The notes beneath the pieces are model-generated. The model was not told the DNA's origin and searched no databases. It was given only the letters and a program-made list of their open reading frames with translations. From Candidatus Nomurabacteria bacterium RIFCSPLOWO2_01_FULL_39_17 (GTDB lineage Bacteria > Patescibacteriota > Minisyncoccia > Phycocordibacterales > UBA9973): a stretch of DNA of 29,209 nucleotides. The stretch spans positions 1-29,209 of the forward strand of contig MFUU01000009.1 in the NCBI GenBank assembly GCA_001785805.1. The letters run 5' to 3'. A program made the position numbers and the translations under genes. Positions 7,516-14,502 of this stretch are shown in pieces; the first letter of the stretch is position 1; each line of letters begins with the position of its first letter.

Positions 7516-8133
7516 CTAAAAGCCGTGCCCGGTGATTAAGTTATAAAGGAAAAACAATATTGGCTGTAGGTAAACAGAGAAATAGAAGATAAAGATAAGA
7601 AGAAAAATAAATGCGTATTGCTCAAGGAAATAGACAACCGAAAATAAAGACTTTGGCAGAAGAGTGAAAAGGATTCTGGAACCATCAAGCGGGGGCAGGG
7701 GCATAAGATTAAACAACGCTAAGGCCAGATTTGTTATGACAATAGAAGAAACTATGACAAAAAAACCAGTTGGAAGATTAAGCCCTAAGGAAAAACGCAT
7801 TATAAGACCGAAGAGTACTGCTAGAAAAATATTTGATAGTACTCCGGCAGAGGCGACAGCTACTGTCCCCCATTTTTGATTACTTAAATTATATGGATTG
7901 TAAGGAACTGGCTTCGCCCAACCCAAAACAAAACCAGTAGAGAAGAACATCAATGCTGGGAGAAGTACGGAGCCGAAGAGATCGAGATGTTTTATGGGGT
8001 TCAGAGTAAGTCGTCCGGCATTACGGGCAGTATTATCTCCAAAATACTCCGCCACGAAACCGTGTGAAACCTCGTGAATCACTACTGACATGATGAGTAT
8101 GGCTATATAGAAAACGGCATTCGTAATTTGCAT
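7516..8133 (-). CDS. site-2 protease family membrane protein (M50B)
   Basis: A zinc metalloprotease that cuts within the membrane. The zinc motif HEVSH (HExxH) is at about residues 20-24 in the first membrane helix, and [14 protein letters not shown] supplies the second metal-binding NxxPxPPLDG motif at about residues 142-155. Four to five hydrophobic segments cover most of the 205 residues. There is no PDZ domain, so it belongs to the short group rather than to RseP. The substrate is unknown. It diverges from rpmB across only 30 bases, and the rpmB -35 box overlaps its start codon, so the two promoters must compete. Confidence 0.9.
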   Translation of the reverse strand: MQITNAVFYIAILIMSVVIHEVSHGFVAEYFGDNTARNAGRLTLNPIKHLDLFGSVLLPALMFFSTGFVLGWAKPVPYNPYNLSNQKWGTVAVASAGVLSNIFLAVLFGLIMRFSLGLNLPTGFFVIVSSIVITNLALALFNLMPLPPLDGSRILFTLLPKSLFSVVYFLEQYAFIFLLIFIFYFSVYLQPILFFLYNLITGHGF

Positions 8134-8156
8134 AAGAAGTAATTTAATGATAGCAT
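8128..8156 (+). promoter_or_regulatory. rpmB promoter
   Basis: TTGCAT (8128-8133), 17 bases, TAGCAT (8151-8156), then only 7 bases to the rpmB ATG at 8164. The transcript would start at or next to the ATG. Confidence 0.6.
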
Positions 8157-8163
8157 AAATTTC

Positions 8164-8412
8164 ATGAAAATATGCGCAATAACAAAAAGCGGTTCAATTA
8201 TTGGGGGCGGATACTCCAATCGAACCCGCGCGACTAAATTCAATCCTACTGGCAAGGTCCGCAAACATCCAAATCTTCAAAAGAAGAAAGTTTTCGTGCC
8301 TGAATTAAATAAATCAGTAAATATAGAAGTCTCTGCCCGCGGCATGCGCACGATGAAAAAAAACGGCATCTATGCTACTCTCCTCAAAGCCGGATTGATA
8401 GAAGCTAAATAA
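8164..8412 (+). CDS. rpmB: 50S ribosomal protein L28
   Basis: L28 is a small rRNA-binding protein of the large subunit. MKICAITKSGSIIGGGYSNRTRATKFNPTG follows the family N-terminus without the CxxC zinc pairs some L28 proteins have. The C-terminal SARGMRTMKKNGIYATLLKAG is typical. It has 82 residues. The promoter is 7 bases away, so the mRNA is probably leaderless. A diverged second copy of its last 16 codons survives at 9519-9569. Confidence 0.93.
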   Translation: MKICAITKSGSIIGGGYSNRTRATKFNPTGKVRKHPNLQKKKVFVPELNKSVNIEVSARGMRTMKKNGIYATLLKAGLIEAK

Positions 8413-8439
8413 AAATTATCAGTGGCAAATTTTTATTTT
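8411..8439 (+). terminator. weak terminator after rpmB
   Basis: AAAAATT (8411-8417) pairs with AATTTTT (8428-8434), followed by ATTTT. The stem has no G-C pairs. The matching position after the rpmB remnant (9568-9595) has a related but stronger hairpin. Confidence 0.4.
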
Positions 8440-8660
8440 CCAAACTTTTCTATTAGAGAATCTAAGTTTCTCCCACATTCTACAAATTTTTCATAAACCG
8501 CAGGACCAGTGCCAAGATTAGGAACAACTGAACTATAAACTTCACTACCTCTTTTAGCTAATTCACCTAATACAGATATTGCCCCTGGATTCCTTTGAGT
8601 TCTTTCTATAATATCTTTTTGAATTTGAGGATCAACCCCTCCTTTTGTTTCCATTCCCAT
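8433..8660 (-). CDS. hypothetical small protein (75 aa)
   Basis: Not recognised. The sequence MGMETKGGVDPQIQKDIIER starts a soluble, helix-prone protein that ends LDSLIEKFGK. There is no membrane span or metal motif. It lies convergent to rpmB and inside the rearranged patch, between intact rpmB and a leftover helicase 3' end. The corresponding place next to the intact helicase has no such gene. It is therefore either an insertion in one copy or a loss in the other. Codon use is as AT-rich as the neighbours. It could be an accessory cargo gene. Confidence 0.55.
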   Translation of the reverse strand: MGMETKGGVDPQIQKDIIERTQRNPGAISVLGELAKRGSEVYSSVVPNLGTGPAVYEKFVECGRNLDSLIEKFGK

Positions 8661-8726
8661 AGTATTTTTTATTAATTGATAATTACTAAATCGACTTATT
8701 TTATTTAAATTATATTACATTCAGAA

Positions 8727-8771
8727 TTATACAGGAATAAAAGTCAGCGCTGTGCCGGGTTTGCCGCTGTC
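8727..8771 (-). pseudogene. 3' remnant of a DEAD-box helicase gene
   Basis: On the minus strand this encodes SGKPGTALTFIPV and a stop, matching the end of the intact helicase at 9594 (SGKPGTALTFVPA and a stop). Twelve of the last 14 residues agree over motif VI's tail, with many silent base changes. It is cut off directly at the REP palindrome at 8773. Confidence 0.8.
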
Positions 8772-8772
8772 G

Positions 8773-8795
8773 TGTCAAACACCCGATGTTTGACA
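8773..8795. repeat. REP palindrome, left copy
   Basis: TGTCAAACA, loop CCCGA, TGTTTGACA. It contains the last codons and TGA stop of tnpA. Confidence 0.85.
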
Positions 8796-9452
8796 ATCAA
8801 TAGCAATATCTTCTTCAATTCCCTTTGCCCCGCTAGTTTCTACAAAATTTTTATATTCTCTGTTCTTAAATTGTTCGGCGACAATGTCAGTCTTTAGTAG
8901 ATTCCTCCAGCGATTTTCTTTAATATAGTCTTGATAGCTTGACCAGGGAAAATTAACTTCTTTTTTACGCCACTCACTCAATCCCCTAGGGTTTAAGTGT
9001 ACATAAGCAGAAAGATGTAAAAGTTGTTCATTGTCTTCAACATGAACAGCTTTATAGGGACCTTCAAAAAGATGCCCAGAAATCCCATAACGCGCATTAA
9101 AATATTTTGTATAAGAATTTAAAACACGTTGCATATATTTCCCCATTCCTCCTTCTTTTGTTTCTTTTACTATAAGGTGAAAATGGTTGGGCATTAAAGT
9201 AAAACCAGACAATTCTACAAATCTTTTTGAAATTACATGTTTAGTTATATCACCCACATTGTCAAACACCCGATGTTTGACATAGGAAGAAATAATTCTA
9301 GAAATTTGAGGAAAGTTATTGTCTGCTTGAAAATATAAAATTAGAAATAGAAACCGGATTCGATCTTTATCGTCTTTAAAAATTATTTTTTTACCTACTC
9401 CCCTATTGTATATATGATAGTATTCATTTACTGAAATATTGTCCCTATTCAT
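8775..9452 (-). CDS. REP-associated tyrosine transposase (Y1/HUH)
   Basis: A single-strand DNA transposase of the RAYT/TnpA_REP group, expected to nick at REP sequences. The HUH metal motif is in LMPNHFHLIVKE, and the SYTKYFNARYGISGHLFEG block supplies the usual catalytic tyrosine region, followed by AYVHLNPRG. I start it at the ATG at 9452-9450, 6 bases after a TAAAAT box, in preference to the GTG at 9455. The product is 225 residues. The C-terminus, DCQTSGV, is encoded by the left REP, and residues about 57-65 (YVKHRVFDN region) are encoded by an identical internal copy. The frame is intact, so the gene may be active. Confidence 0.9.
   Translation of the reverse strand: MNRDNISVNEYYHIYNRGVGKKIIFKDDKDRIRFLFLILYFQADNNFPQISRIISSYVKHRVFDNVGDITKHVISKRFVELSGFTLMPNHFHLIVKETKEGGMGKYMQRVLNSYTKYFNARYGISGHLFEGPYKAVHVEDNEQLLHLSAYVHLNPRGLSEWRKKEVNFPWSSYQDYIKENRWRNLLKTDIVAEQFKNREYKNFVETSGAKGIEEDIAIDCQTSGV
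9260..9282. repeat. REP palindrome inside tnpA
   Basis: Base-for-base identical to the left REP (8773-8795) and in frame with tnpA. Confidence 0.85.
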
Positions 9453-9458
9453 CACCTG

Positions 9459-9488
9459 ATTTTACTTTAAGCAATACATAATTGTCAA
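9459..9488 (-). promoter_or_regulatory. tnpA promoter built partly from the REP
   Basis: On the minus strand, TTGACA (9488-9483) is one arm of the right REP, followed by 18 bases and TAAAAT (9464-9459), then 6 bases to the ATG. The REP thus supplies the -35 box of its own transposase. Confidence 0.6.
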
Positions 9489-9505
9489 ACATCGGATGTT
9501 TGACA
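9483..9505. repeat. REP palindrome, right copy
   Basis: TGTCAAACA, loop TCGGA, TGTTTGACA. The arms equal those of the left copy; the loop is one base away from its reverse complement. Confidence 0.85.
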
Positions 9506-9518
9506 TGTTTAACAGCAG

Positions 9519-9569
9519 AACGGCGTCTACGCCACCCTTCTCAAAGCGGGACTAATACAAGCTAAATAA
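9519..9569 (+). pseudogene. 3' remnant of a second rpmB
   Basis: It encodes NGVYATLLKAGLIQAK and TAA, against NGIYATLLKAGLIEAK in intact rpmB (8362-8412): 42 of 51 bases and 14 of 16 residues agree, with mostly silent third-position changes. There is no upstream L28 sequence; similarity stops about 14 bases after the right REP. Confidence 0.85.
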
Positions 9570-9595
9570 AAATTTCTGAAGGGGATTTTTATTTT
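9568..9595 (+). terminator. terminator of the rpmB remnant
   Basis: AAAAATTTC (9568-9576) pairs with GGGATTTTT (9582-9590) with two G-U pairs, followed by ATTTT. It overlaps the helicase stop, so it may serve both directions. Confidence 0.5.
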
Positions 9596-10685
9596 ATGCT
9601 GGTACAAAAGTTAATGCAGTGCCAGGTTTGCCGGAACGGCCGGTTCGGCCAATGCGGTGCACATAGGTATCGTAGGTTTGTGGCACATCATAGTTAATGA
9701 CGTGGGTTATATTAGGTATATCCAGTCCGCGGGCAGCGACATCGGTTGCGATAAGAATGTTGATGGTATTTTTCTTGAATAAATCAAGGGTGCGGATTCG
9801 TTCTCGACTTCTTTTGTCACCATGGATGGCTCCGACTTTAAATCCAAAATGCGATAATTCTTTTGCCAGGCTGTCTACGCTATGTTTCATCTCGCGAAAA
9901 ATTAAAACTTTATCTGAGCCATCTCTTTTTAATACTTCATGGAGCTTTTTCAATTTCTCTTCTTTGTTTTTAACGCGAATAACATCTTGGTCAATATTTT
10001 TTAGTGTTTCACCGGTAATTACAGAAATAAAAGTCGGCTCTTTGAGAAATTCACCGGTTAATTTTTTAATTTCTGGCGATAAAGTTGCAGAGAAAAATAG
10101 CGTCTGCCTTTCTTTCGGAGTTTTGCCGATTATGAAAAGCATATCGTCTCGGAATCCCATATCAAGCATTCTATCAGCCTCGTCTAAAACTACGCTATGG
10201 CAATTTGACAGGTCTAAAACTTTTCTATCGATCAAATCGCGCAGTCTTCCCGGCGTGCCGATGACAAAAGATATTCCTCTTTTAAGCTCGCCAATCTGTC
10301 GCATTATCGGCAGTCCGCCAACACAAGCGACAGAAAACATTCCAAAGCCGAAAGCAAGCGTTCGAAAGTCACTCTCTATTTGCAAAGCAAGCTCGCGAGT
10401 AGGTGCTATTATCAAAACTGTTTCTCTTTTTGCTTGACCTTTGGTTTTATAAATCTTCTCAATCAATGGCAAAAGAAATGCCGCAGTTTTGCCTGTGCCG
10501 GTATTGGCCATGCCAAAAACATCTTTCCCTTTCAACACTGTGGGTATCGCTTGGTCTTGGATAGGTCTCGGATTTACGAATCCGGCTCTGGTAATGTTCT
10601 TGTGAAGTTGTGAATTAAATGGAAAGTCGGCAAAACTATGTTTGGAAACATACGGCTTTTCTTCTACATATTGATTTCTCTTCAC
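9594..10685 (-). CDS. DEAD-box RNA helicase
   Basis: An ATP-dependent RNA helicase of the RhlE/CsdA type that unwinds short RNA duplexes. Motifs run in order: Q motif region FVNPRPIQDQAIP, I ANTGTGKT, Ia PTRELALQ, Ib TPGRL, II DEAD, III SAT, then IV-VI in the second RecA domain (VLIFREMK, ATDVAARGLDIP, HRIGRTGRSG). The protein stops right after motif VI with no C-terminal tail. The only standard start in the frame is the GTG at 10685, but the frame stays open upstream to about 10850 and encodes a basic run with RIDFSRFVKRNQYVEE, typical of N-terminal extensions in these bacteria. Translation probably starts near 10803-10817 at ATA or ATT, giving about 403 residues. Confidence 0.93.
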   Translation of the reverse strand: MKRNQYVEEKPYVSKHSFADFPFNSQLHKNITRAGFVNPRPIQDQAIPTVLKGKDVFGMANTGTGKTAAFLLPLIEKIYKTKGQAKRETVLIIAPTRELALQIESDFRTLAFGFGMFSVACVGGLPIMRQIGELKRGISFVIGTPGRLRDLIDRKVLDLSNCHSVVLDEADRMLDMGFRDDMLFIIGKTPKERQTLFFSATLSPEIKKLTGEFLKEPTFISVITGETLKNIDQDVIRVKNKEEKLKKLHEVLKRDGSDKVLIFREMKHSVDSLAKELSHFGFKVGAIHGDKRSRERIRTLDLFKKNTINILIATDVAARGLDIPNITHVINYDVPQTYDTYVHRIGRTGRSGKPGTALTFVPA

Positions 10686-10814
10686 GAAACGAGAAAAATC
10701 TATCCGCTCACCGCGGATTCGAGCGTTTCTCTTATGTCTATTTGGTTTATGGGTTCCAAAACGAGATTTGGGAGAGTTTTTATGAAATTTTCTGAACTGC
10801 TTAATTATTTTTTT

Positions 10815-10843
10815 AATATGGCATTTTTTACTCTTCCTGTCAA
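10815..10843 (-). promoter_or_regulatory. helicase promoter
   Basis: On the minus strand, TTGACA (10843-10838), 17 bases, CATATT (10820-10815). It points to a transcript start near 10808, upstream of the GTG by about 120 bases and right at the in-frame ATA/ATT codons. Confidence 0.5.
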
Positions 10844-10847
10844 TGTT

Positions 10848-10875
10848 TTGTTAATTAAAATAAAAAAGTTATACT
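10848..10875 (+). promoter_or_regulatory. thyA promoter
   Basis: TTGTTA (10848-10853), 16 bases, TATACT (10870-10875), then 6 bases to the ATG: a leaderless start. Confidence 0.65.
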
Positions 10876-10881
10876 GGAAAT

Positions 10882-11730
10882 ATGAAAATATATCTCGACG
10901 CAGTAAAAAAAATAATGGGAGAAGGAAATGACAGACAAGGTCGCTATGGTCCGACCCGAGCGATGTTTGCTGTCCCCCTCCATTTTAAGATGAAAGACGG
11001 TTTCCCCGCTATGACAACTAAAAAATTAATATTTAGAAGCGTGGCTGCAGAATTGCTTTGGTTTATTTCAGGCTCTGGAGACAATAGAGAGTTAAACAGG
11101 TTGGGGTGTCATATCTGGGATGCAAACGGGGGTGCCGATTATTGGAAACCAAAAGCAAAATATGAAGGAGATCTGGGGAGAATTTACGGAGTACAGTGGC
11201 GCCATTGGAAAAGACCAGACGGAAAAGAGATAGACCAATTAAAAGAAATCATAGAAAGAATAAAAACAAATCCTTATGACAGGCGTTTGATTGTAAGCGC
11301 CTGGAATCCGGGCGAGTTTGATCAAATGGCTTTGCCACCATGTCATATGATTTTCCAATTCTTTGTATCTGATGGGAAGCTTTCGATGCATATGTATCAG
11401 CGAAGCGCAGATATGTTTTTGGGTGTGCCATTTAATATTGCTTCTTATGCATTATTACTTCACATCGTTGCAAGATTAACAAATCTAGAGCCGGATGAAC
11501 TTGTAATGACTTTGGGAGATGCGCATGTTGTTCATAATCATTTTGACGCAGTGAAAGAACAATTAAGTAGAGAGCCTTTTCCTTTGTGTAAACTATGGCT
11601 TAGTCCAGATATAAAAAGTTTAGAAGATTTAAACACTGCACAATTTAAAGAACCCGATGACATATTTAATATAATTAAATTGGAAAATTATCAGTCTCAC
11701 CCAGCGATTAAAGCTCCGATGGGGGTATAA
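10882..11730 (+). CDS. thyA: thymidylate synthase
   Basis: ThyA methylates dUMP to dTMP using methylene-tetrahydrofolate, leaving dihydrofolate. The catalytic cysteine is C154 in MALPPCHMIFQF. The phosphate-binding arginines lie in YDRRLIVSAWNP, and MYQRSADMFLGVPFNIASYA is the signature block. The length of 282 is normal. It is the first gene of a two-gene operon with folA, which begins one base after its stop and recycles the dihydrofolate made here. The transcript appears leaderless. Confidence 0.97.
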   Translation: MKIYLDAVKKIMGEGNDRQGRYGPTRAMFAVPLHFKMKDGFPAMTTKKLIFRSVAAELLWFISGSGDNRELNRLGCHIWDANGGADYWKPKAKYEGDLGRIYGVQWRHWKRPDGKEIDQLKEIIERIKTNPYDRRLIVSAWNPGEFDQMALPPCHMIFQFFVSDGKLSMHMYQRSADMFLGVPFNIASYALLLHIVARLTNLEPDELVMTLGDAHVVHNHFDAVKEQLSREPFPLCKLWLSPDIKSLEDLNTAQFKEPDDIFNIIKLENYQSHPAIKAPMGV

Positions 11731-11731
11731 A

Positions 11732-12220
11732 ATGATTTCAATAATTGCCGCCATTGGTAAAAATAATGAACTTGGAAAAAATAACAGTCTGGTATGGAAT
11801 ATGCCGGCTGATATGCAATACTTTCGCAATAAAACCAAGGGACACACAGTAATCATGGGACGAAAAACTTTTGAATCAATAGGACGCCCCATGCCCAATA
11901 GAAAAAATATAATTATTACTAGAGATGAAAATTATTTACATCATGGAATAGATGCCGTGCATTCTTTAGATGAAGCGCTAAAATTAGCCTCGGAGAAAGA
12001 AGCTGAAATTTTTATAATTGGCGGAGCGGAAATATACAGACAATCAATGAATTTAGCCGATAGACTCTATATTACTCACATAGAGGCCGAGGACAAGGAT
12101 GCGGATACGTTTTTTCCGGAAATTATTCCCGTAGTTTGGAACAAAATTTCGCGTGAAGAGCATAAAAAGGACAAGGAAAACCCTTTTGATTATATATTTT
12201 CCGTATACGAAAAAATCTAA
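11732..12220 (+). CDS. folA: dihydrofolate reductase
   Basis: FolA reduces dihydrofolate to tetrahydrofolate with NADPH. MISIIAAIGKNNELGKNN is the N-terminal strand and Met20 loop, WNMPADMQYFRNKT carries the acidic active-site residue, and MGRKTFESIG and IIGGAEIYRQ are the cofactor-binding segments. The length of 162 is standard. It is coupled to thyA (1-base gap). Its last 4 bases overlap the end of the convergent MazG-like gene. Confidence 0.96.
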   Translation: MISIIAAIGKNNELGKNNSLVWNMPADMQYFRNKTKGHTVIMGRKTFESIGRPMPNRKNIIITRDENYLHHGIDAVHSLDEALKLASEKEAEIFIIGGAEIYRQSMNLADRLYITHIEAEDKDADTFFPEIIPVVWNKISREEHKKDKENPFDYIFSVYEKI

Positions 12221-12549
12221 GGATCTTCCGGGGTTTTTATACGAATAAAAACATCTTGGCCTTCGGGAGATTTTTCTTTCTTGTACTGTCTTTTTTTATT
12301 TTTCTCAATTTTAGCGATTAACTCCTGTTCTAAATCAAAACCTAAGGTCTCGCACATTCCGAGGATAAATATCATTACATCGGCAAATTCTTCTGCCACT
12401 CCGGGTTGATTTTTGTTATGCTTGGAAAATGCTTCGGAAAGCTCTTCGTAGGCGCGACAAAATTCCTGCGCGATATTAGTCGTGTTGAAGCCTTTTTCCA
12501 ACTTATTTCTCATTACTTCCTTTTGTAATTTTTTTAGATCAACCATCAA
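12217..12549 (-). CDS. MazG-like nucleotide pyrophosphohydrolase
   Basis: A small all-alpha NTP pyrophosphohydrolase. The metal-binding EExxE...ExxD pattern is met by YEELSEAF and EEFADVMIFIL, which place acidic residues on two helices. At 110 residues it is a single MazG domain. The substrate cannot be read from the sequence; its place beside dCMP deaminase, thyA and folA suggests house-cleaning of deoxynucleotides, perhaps dUTP or dCTP-type pools. It follows dCMP deaminase by 12 bases on the same strand and likely shares its promoter. Confidence 0.82.
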   Translation of the reverse strand: MMVDLKKLQKEVMRNKLEKGFNTTNIAQEFCRAYEELSEAFSKHNKNQPGVAEEFADVMIFILGMCETLGFDLEQELIAKIEKNKKRQYKKEKSPEGQDVFIRIKTPEDP

Positions 12550-12561
12550 ATTATTGCAAAA

Positions 12562-13095
12562 TTACTGCCTGTCATATTTTTCTATTTCTTTATTTATAAT
12601 TTCTAGCTTTACCCCCGCTTGCTTAAAAACTTTTTTAGTTCTGTTGCTTGCATGATAATCGTTAACAGCTACAAAGCGCTTGATGCCAGCGTTAATCACA
12701 ATTTTAGCACAGGAATAACAAGATACCATTCTTGAATACATCGTTGCGCCATCGATGGCTACCCCGAAGCGGGCGGCGTTCACAATAGCATTCTGTTCAG
12801 AATGCGTAGTTCGGATACAGTGTTGCGAAGTTGTTCCGTCTTCATTTGTAACGGTGTACATTTCATGACCAACTTCATCGCAATGAGGAAGTCCTATCGG
12901 CGACCCTGAATGCCCCGTGGATAAAAGGCGTTTATCTTTGACTATAATGGTTCCAGCACGTCCTCTGTTACAGGTGCTCCGTGTCCCCACAAGCTCTGCC
13001 ATTTGAAGAAAATATTCATCCCAAGAAAGCCTTGCCCGTCTGGCTGTGGCTGAGGGCTTTTTATGTTTTGGTCCTTTTTTTATAGTCTTCTTCAT
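12562..13095 (-). CDS. dCMP deaminase
   Basis: A zinc-dependent deaminase that turns dCMP into dUMP, the substrate of the nearby ThyA. RTTHSEQNAIVNAARFG gives the HxE zinc and proton-shuttle motif, and MVSCYSCAKIVINAGI gives the two zinc cysteines (usual PCxxC reads SCxxC). GRAGTIIVKDKRLLSTGHSG is the family's N-terminal strand. The length of 177 fits the ComEB/dCMP deaminase group. The basic N-terminus (MKKTIKKGPKHKK) is an extension. The promoter places the transcript start at the ATG. Confidence 0.92.
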   Translation of the reverse strand: MKKTIKKGPKHKKPSATARRARLSWDEYFLQMAELVGTRSTCNRGRAGTIIVKDKRLLSTGHSGSPIGLPHCDEVGHEMYTVTNEDGTTSQHCIRTTHSEQNAIVNAARFGVAIDGATMYSRMVSCYSCAKIVINAGIKRFVAVNDYHASNRTKKVFKQAGVKLEIINKEIEKYDRQ

Positions 13096-13101
13096 CTTTG
13101 T

Positions 13102-13130
13102 AATATACTCCTAAAAAACAAAAAAACCAA
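13102..13130 (-). promoter_or_regulatory. dCMP deaminase promoter
   Basis: On the minus strand, TTGGTT (13130-13125), 17 bases, TATATT (13107-13102), then 6 bases to the ATG: a leaderless start. Confidence 0.65.
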
Positions 13131-13135
13131 TAGAA

Positions 13136-13852
13136 TTATTTTTTAAATTTTATCTTTTTTATTTTCTCAAAAAGCGGTTGATAAACGTCTTCGCGCGGGT
13201 TAATATAGAGCTCTTTTTTGTTGATTTTTGAAGTAAATTCAACTGGTGCGCCAGTAATCAATGCAAGTGGTTGCTGTTCTTTGCCTTCTCCCATACAAAG
13301 CACTGCGGCAGTGGCTAAACCATCGGCAATATCAGTGCGGGACAATTTTAAAATCCGGCCAAAAATATCCGGCGTCTCCCGATAATCTCGCACCCCCTTA
13401 AATCCCGCATAGCCTAAAGCAACCCCCACAATCCCAGCACGAAGCGGTAATAATCTGCTATCTGTAATTAAAATACCTAAATTTTTTATCTTAAATTTTG
13501 CGCGAAGTTTTTTACGCACAAATTCTGCTGACCGAAAACTATTTTTGGGTAATAAAACAATCTTACCATTCGCATTTGACTCGTCAATCCCGGCAGAGGA
13601 CATTACTATGTCATCTTTAATGGTGAGCCAGGTATATTTTGTTTTAATGGCAAAATCACTTTCTTTTTTTATTAAAGCAATTTTCTGTTTCTTGTTTTTA
13701 AATAACGCAATTCTACCTTCGGAGAGCGCAACAATTTTAGAAGTCACCACTAGGACAGATTGCTCTGGAAGTTTTTTTATATATTTAAGAATAAATTTAA
13801 CCAAATCTTCATTCTCCTTAAATACTCTGGTTTTGATCGCTTTGATTTGCAT
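13136..13852 (-). CDS. coenzyme F420-0:L-glutamate ligase-like protein (CofE family)
   Basis: CofE adds glutamate to F420-0 through GTP-driven amide bond formation. Family blocks are present: SVLVVTSKIVALSEGR, MSSAGIDESNANGKIVLLP, LITDSRLLPLRAGIVGVALGY and DIADGLATAAVLCMGEG. The 238-residue length matches the single-domain enzyme. No other F420 gene lies in the window and I know of no F420 use in this group, so the natural substrate may be a different glutamylated compound. It overlaps the upstream transporter gene by 35 bases, which implies joint expression at the end of the secE-nusG-rplK cluster. Confidence 0.85.
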   Translation of the reverse strand: MQIKAIKTRVFKENEDLVKFILKYIKKLPEQSVLVVTSKIVALSEGRIALFKNKKQKIALIKKESDFAIKTKYTWLTIKDDIVMSSAGIDESNANGKIVLLPKNSFRSAEFVRKKLRAKFKIKNLGILITDSRLLPLRAGIVGVALGYAGFKGVRDYRETPDIFGRILKLSRTDIADGLATAAVLCMGEGKEQQPLALITGAPVEFTSKINKKELYINPREDVYQPLFEKIKKIKFKK

Positions 13853-14489
13853 TATTTTTACCTTTTAAAAGATAAATACCGAGATAAGAAAGTGGAATAT
13901 AGGCAAAACCCATCAAAACTTTAAAAATCCACCACGGAATAATAATCAACACTATGGTTTTCAGGGGATAAACACCCATAAAAGCAATAGACATAAAGAT
14001 AACCGTATCCAGCAACTGAGACCAGATATTTGATAAATTGGAGCGAAGCCAGAAATATTTTTTGCCTATATTTTGTTTGAAAAAAAAGAAAGACAAGACA
14101 TCCTGATACTCGGCGATCATAAAAGCAGCGACAGAAGCGATAGAGAAACGGGCCGAGAGGCCGAAAATCTGATTAAAACTATCTTTAGCCCAAAGACTTT
14201 CCTTTGCCCAGGGGGCAATCGCCGAAAGAAAAGAGTAAAGCAAAAATAATATTATAGAAATTACTCCGGCAAGCACAAAATTCTTCGCCATTTTTTTGCC
14301 ATAAACTTCGCCGATAATATCGGTCATTATAAAAACGATGGGGAAAGAAAAAACAGCTACTGAGAGGTGGGTGCCGAAAATAAACGGCATCAACTTTATT
14401 CCTAGGGTATTGGCAGCAAAAAGAGAACCAATATAAAGAGTTAAACAAATGAGAATCTTTTTATAATCTCTTTCAGTTAGTTCCTGCAT
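13818..14489 (-). CDS. queuosine precursor transporter (YhhQ/VUT family)
   Basis: A membrane carrier that brings in a queuosine precursor for tRNA modification. FAANTLGIKLMPFIFG, FPIVFIMTDIIGEVYGKK, FMIAEYQDVLSFFFFK, FWLRSNLSNIWSQLLDTVIF are the known signature segments. About six hydrophobic spans fill 223 residues. I start it at the ATG at 14489 (MQELTERDYKK); the longer frame to 14546 runs into rplK. For an organism that probably cannot make queuosine it implies salvage from other cells. It lies 13 bases after rplK. Confidence 0.9.
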   Translation of the reverse strand: MQELTERDYKKILICLTLYIGSLFAANTLGIKLMPFIFGTHLSVAVFSFPIVFIMTDIIGEVYGKKMAKNFVLAGVISIILFLLYSFLSAIAPWAKESLWAKDSFNQIFGLSARFSIASVAAFMIAEYQDVLSFFFFKQNIGKKYFWLRSNLSNIWSQLLDTVIFMSIAFMGVYPLKTIVLIIIPWWIFKVLMGFAYIPLSYLGIYLLKGKNNANQSDQNQSI

Positions 14490-14502
14490 ATTTATATACA
14501 AA

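Larger units (their letters stand above)
8773..9505 (-). mobile_element. REP-tnpA-REP unit
   Basis: A 733-bp unit bounded by 23-bp REP palindromes at 8773-8795 and 9483-9505, with the transposase gene between them and a third palindrome inside the gene. The loops differ by orientation: CCCGA on the left and TCGGA on the right, so the two ends face each other. This is the layout of a REP-associated tyrosine transposase with its own REPs. It sits exactly at the junction of two truncated gene ends. Confidence 0.8.

Noticed and set aside
9630..9660. Palindrome-like GGCC-rich stretch near the end of the helicase gene
   Set aside because: It is explained by the codons of motif VI (GRTGRSG) and needs no mobile element.
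9697..10437. 246-codon plus-strand frame opposite the helicase
   Set aside because: All helicase motifs are in the minus-strand frame; the plus frame shows no domain and is a shadow.
12200..12240. Terminator between folA and the MazG-like gene
   Set aside because: A short GGA/TCC stem and some T residues exist but the genes overlap there and the stem is too weak to call.
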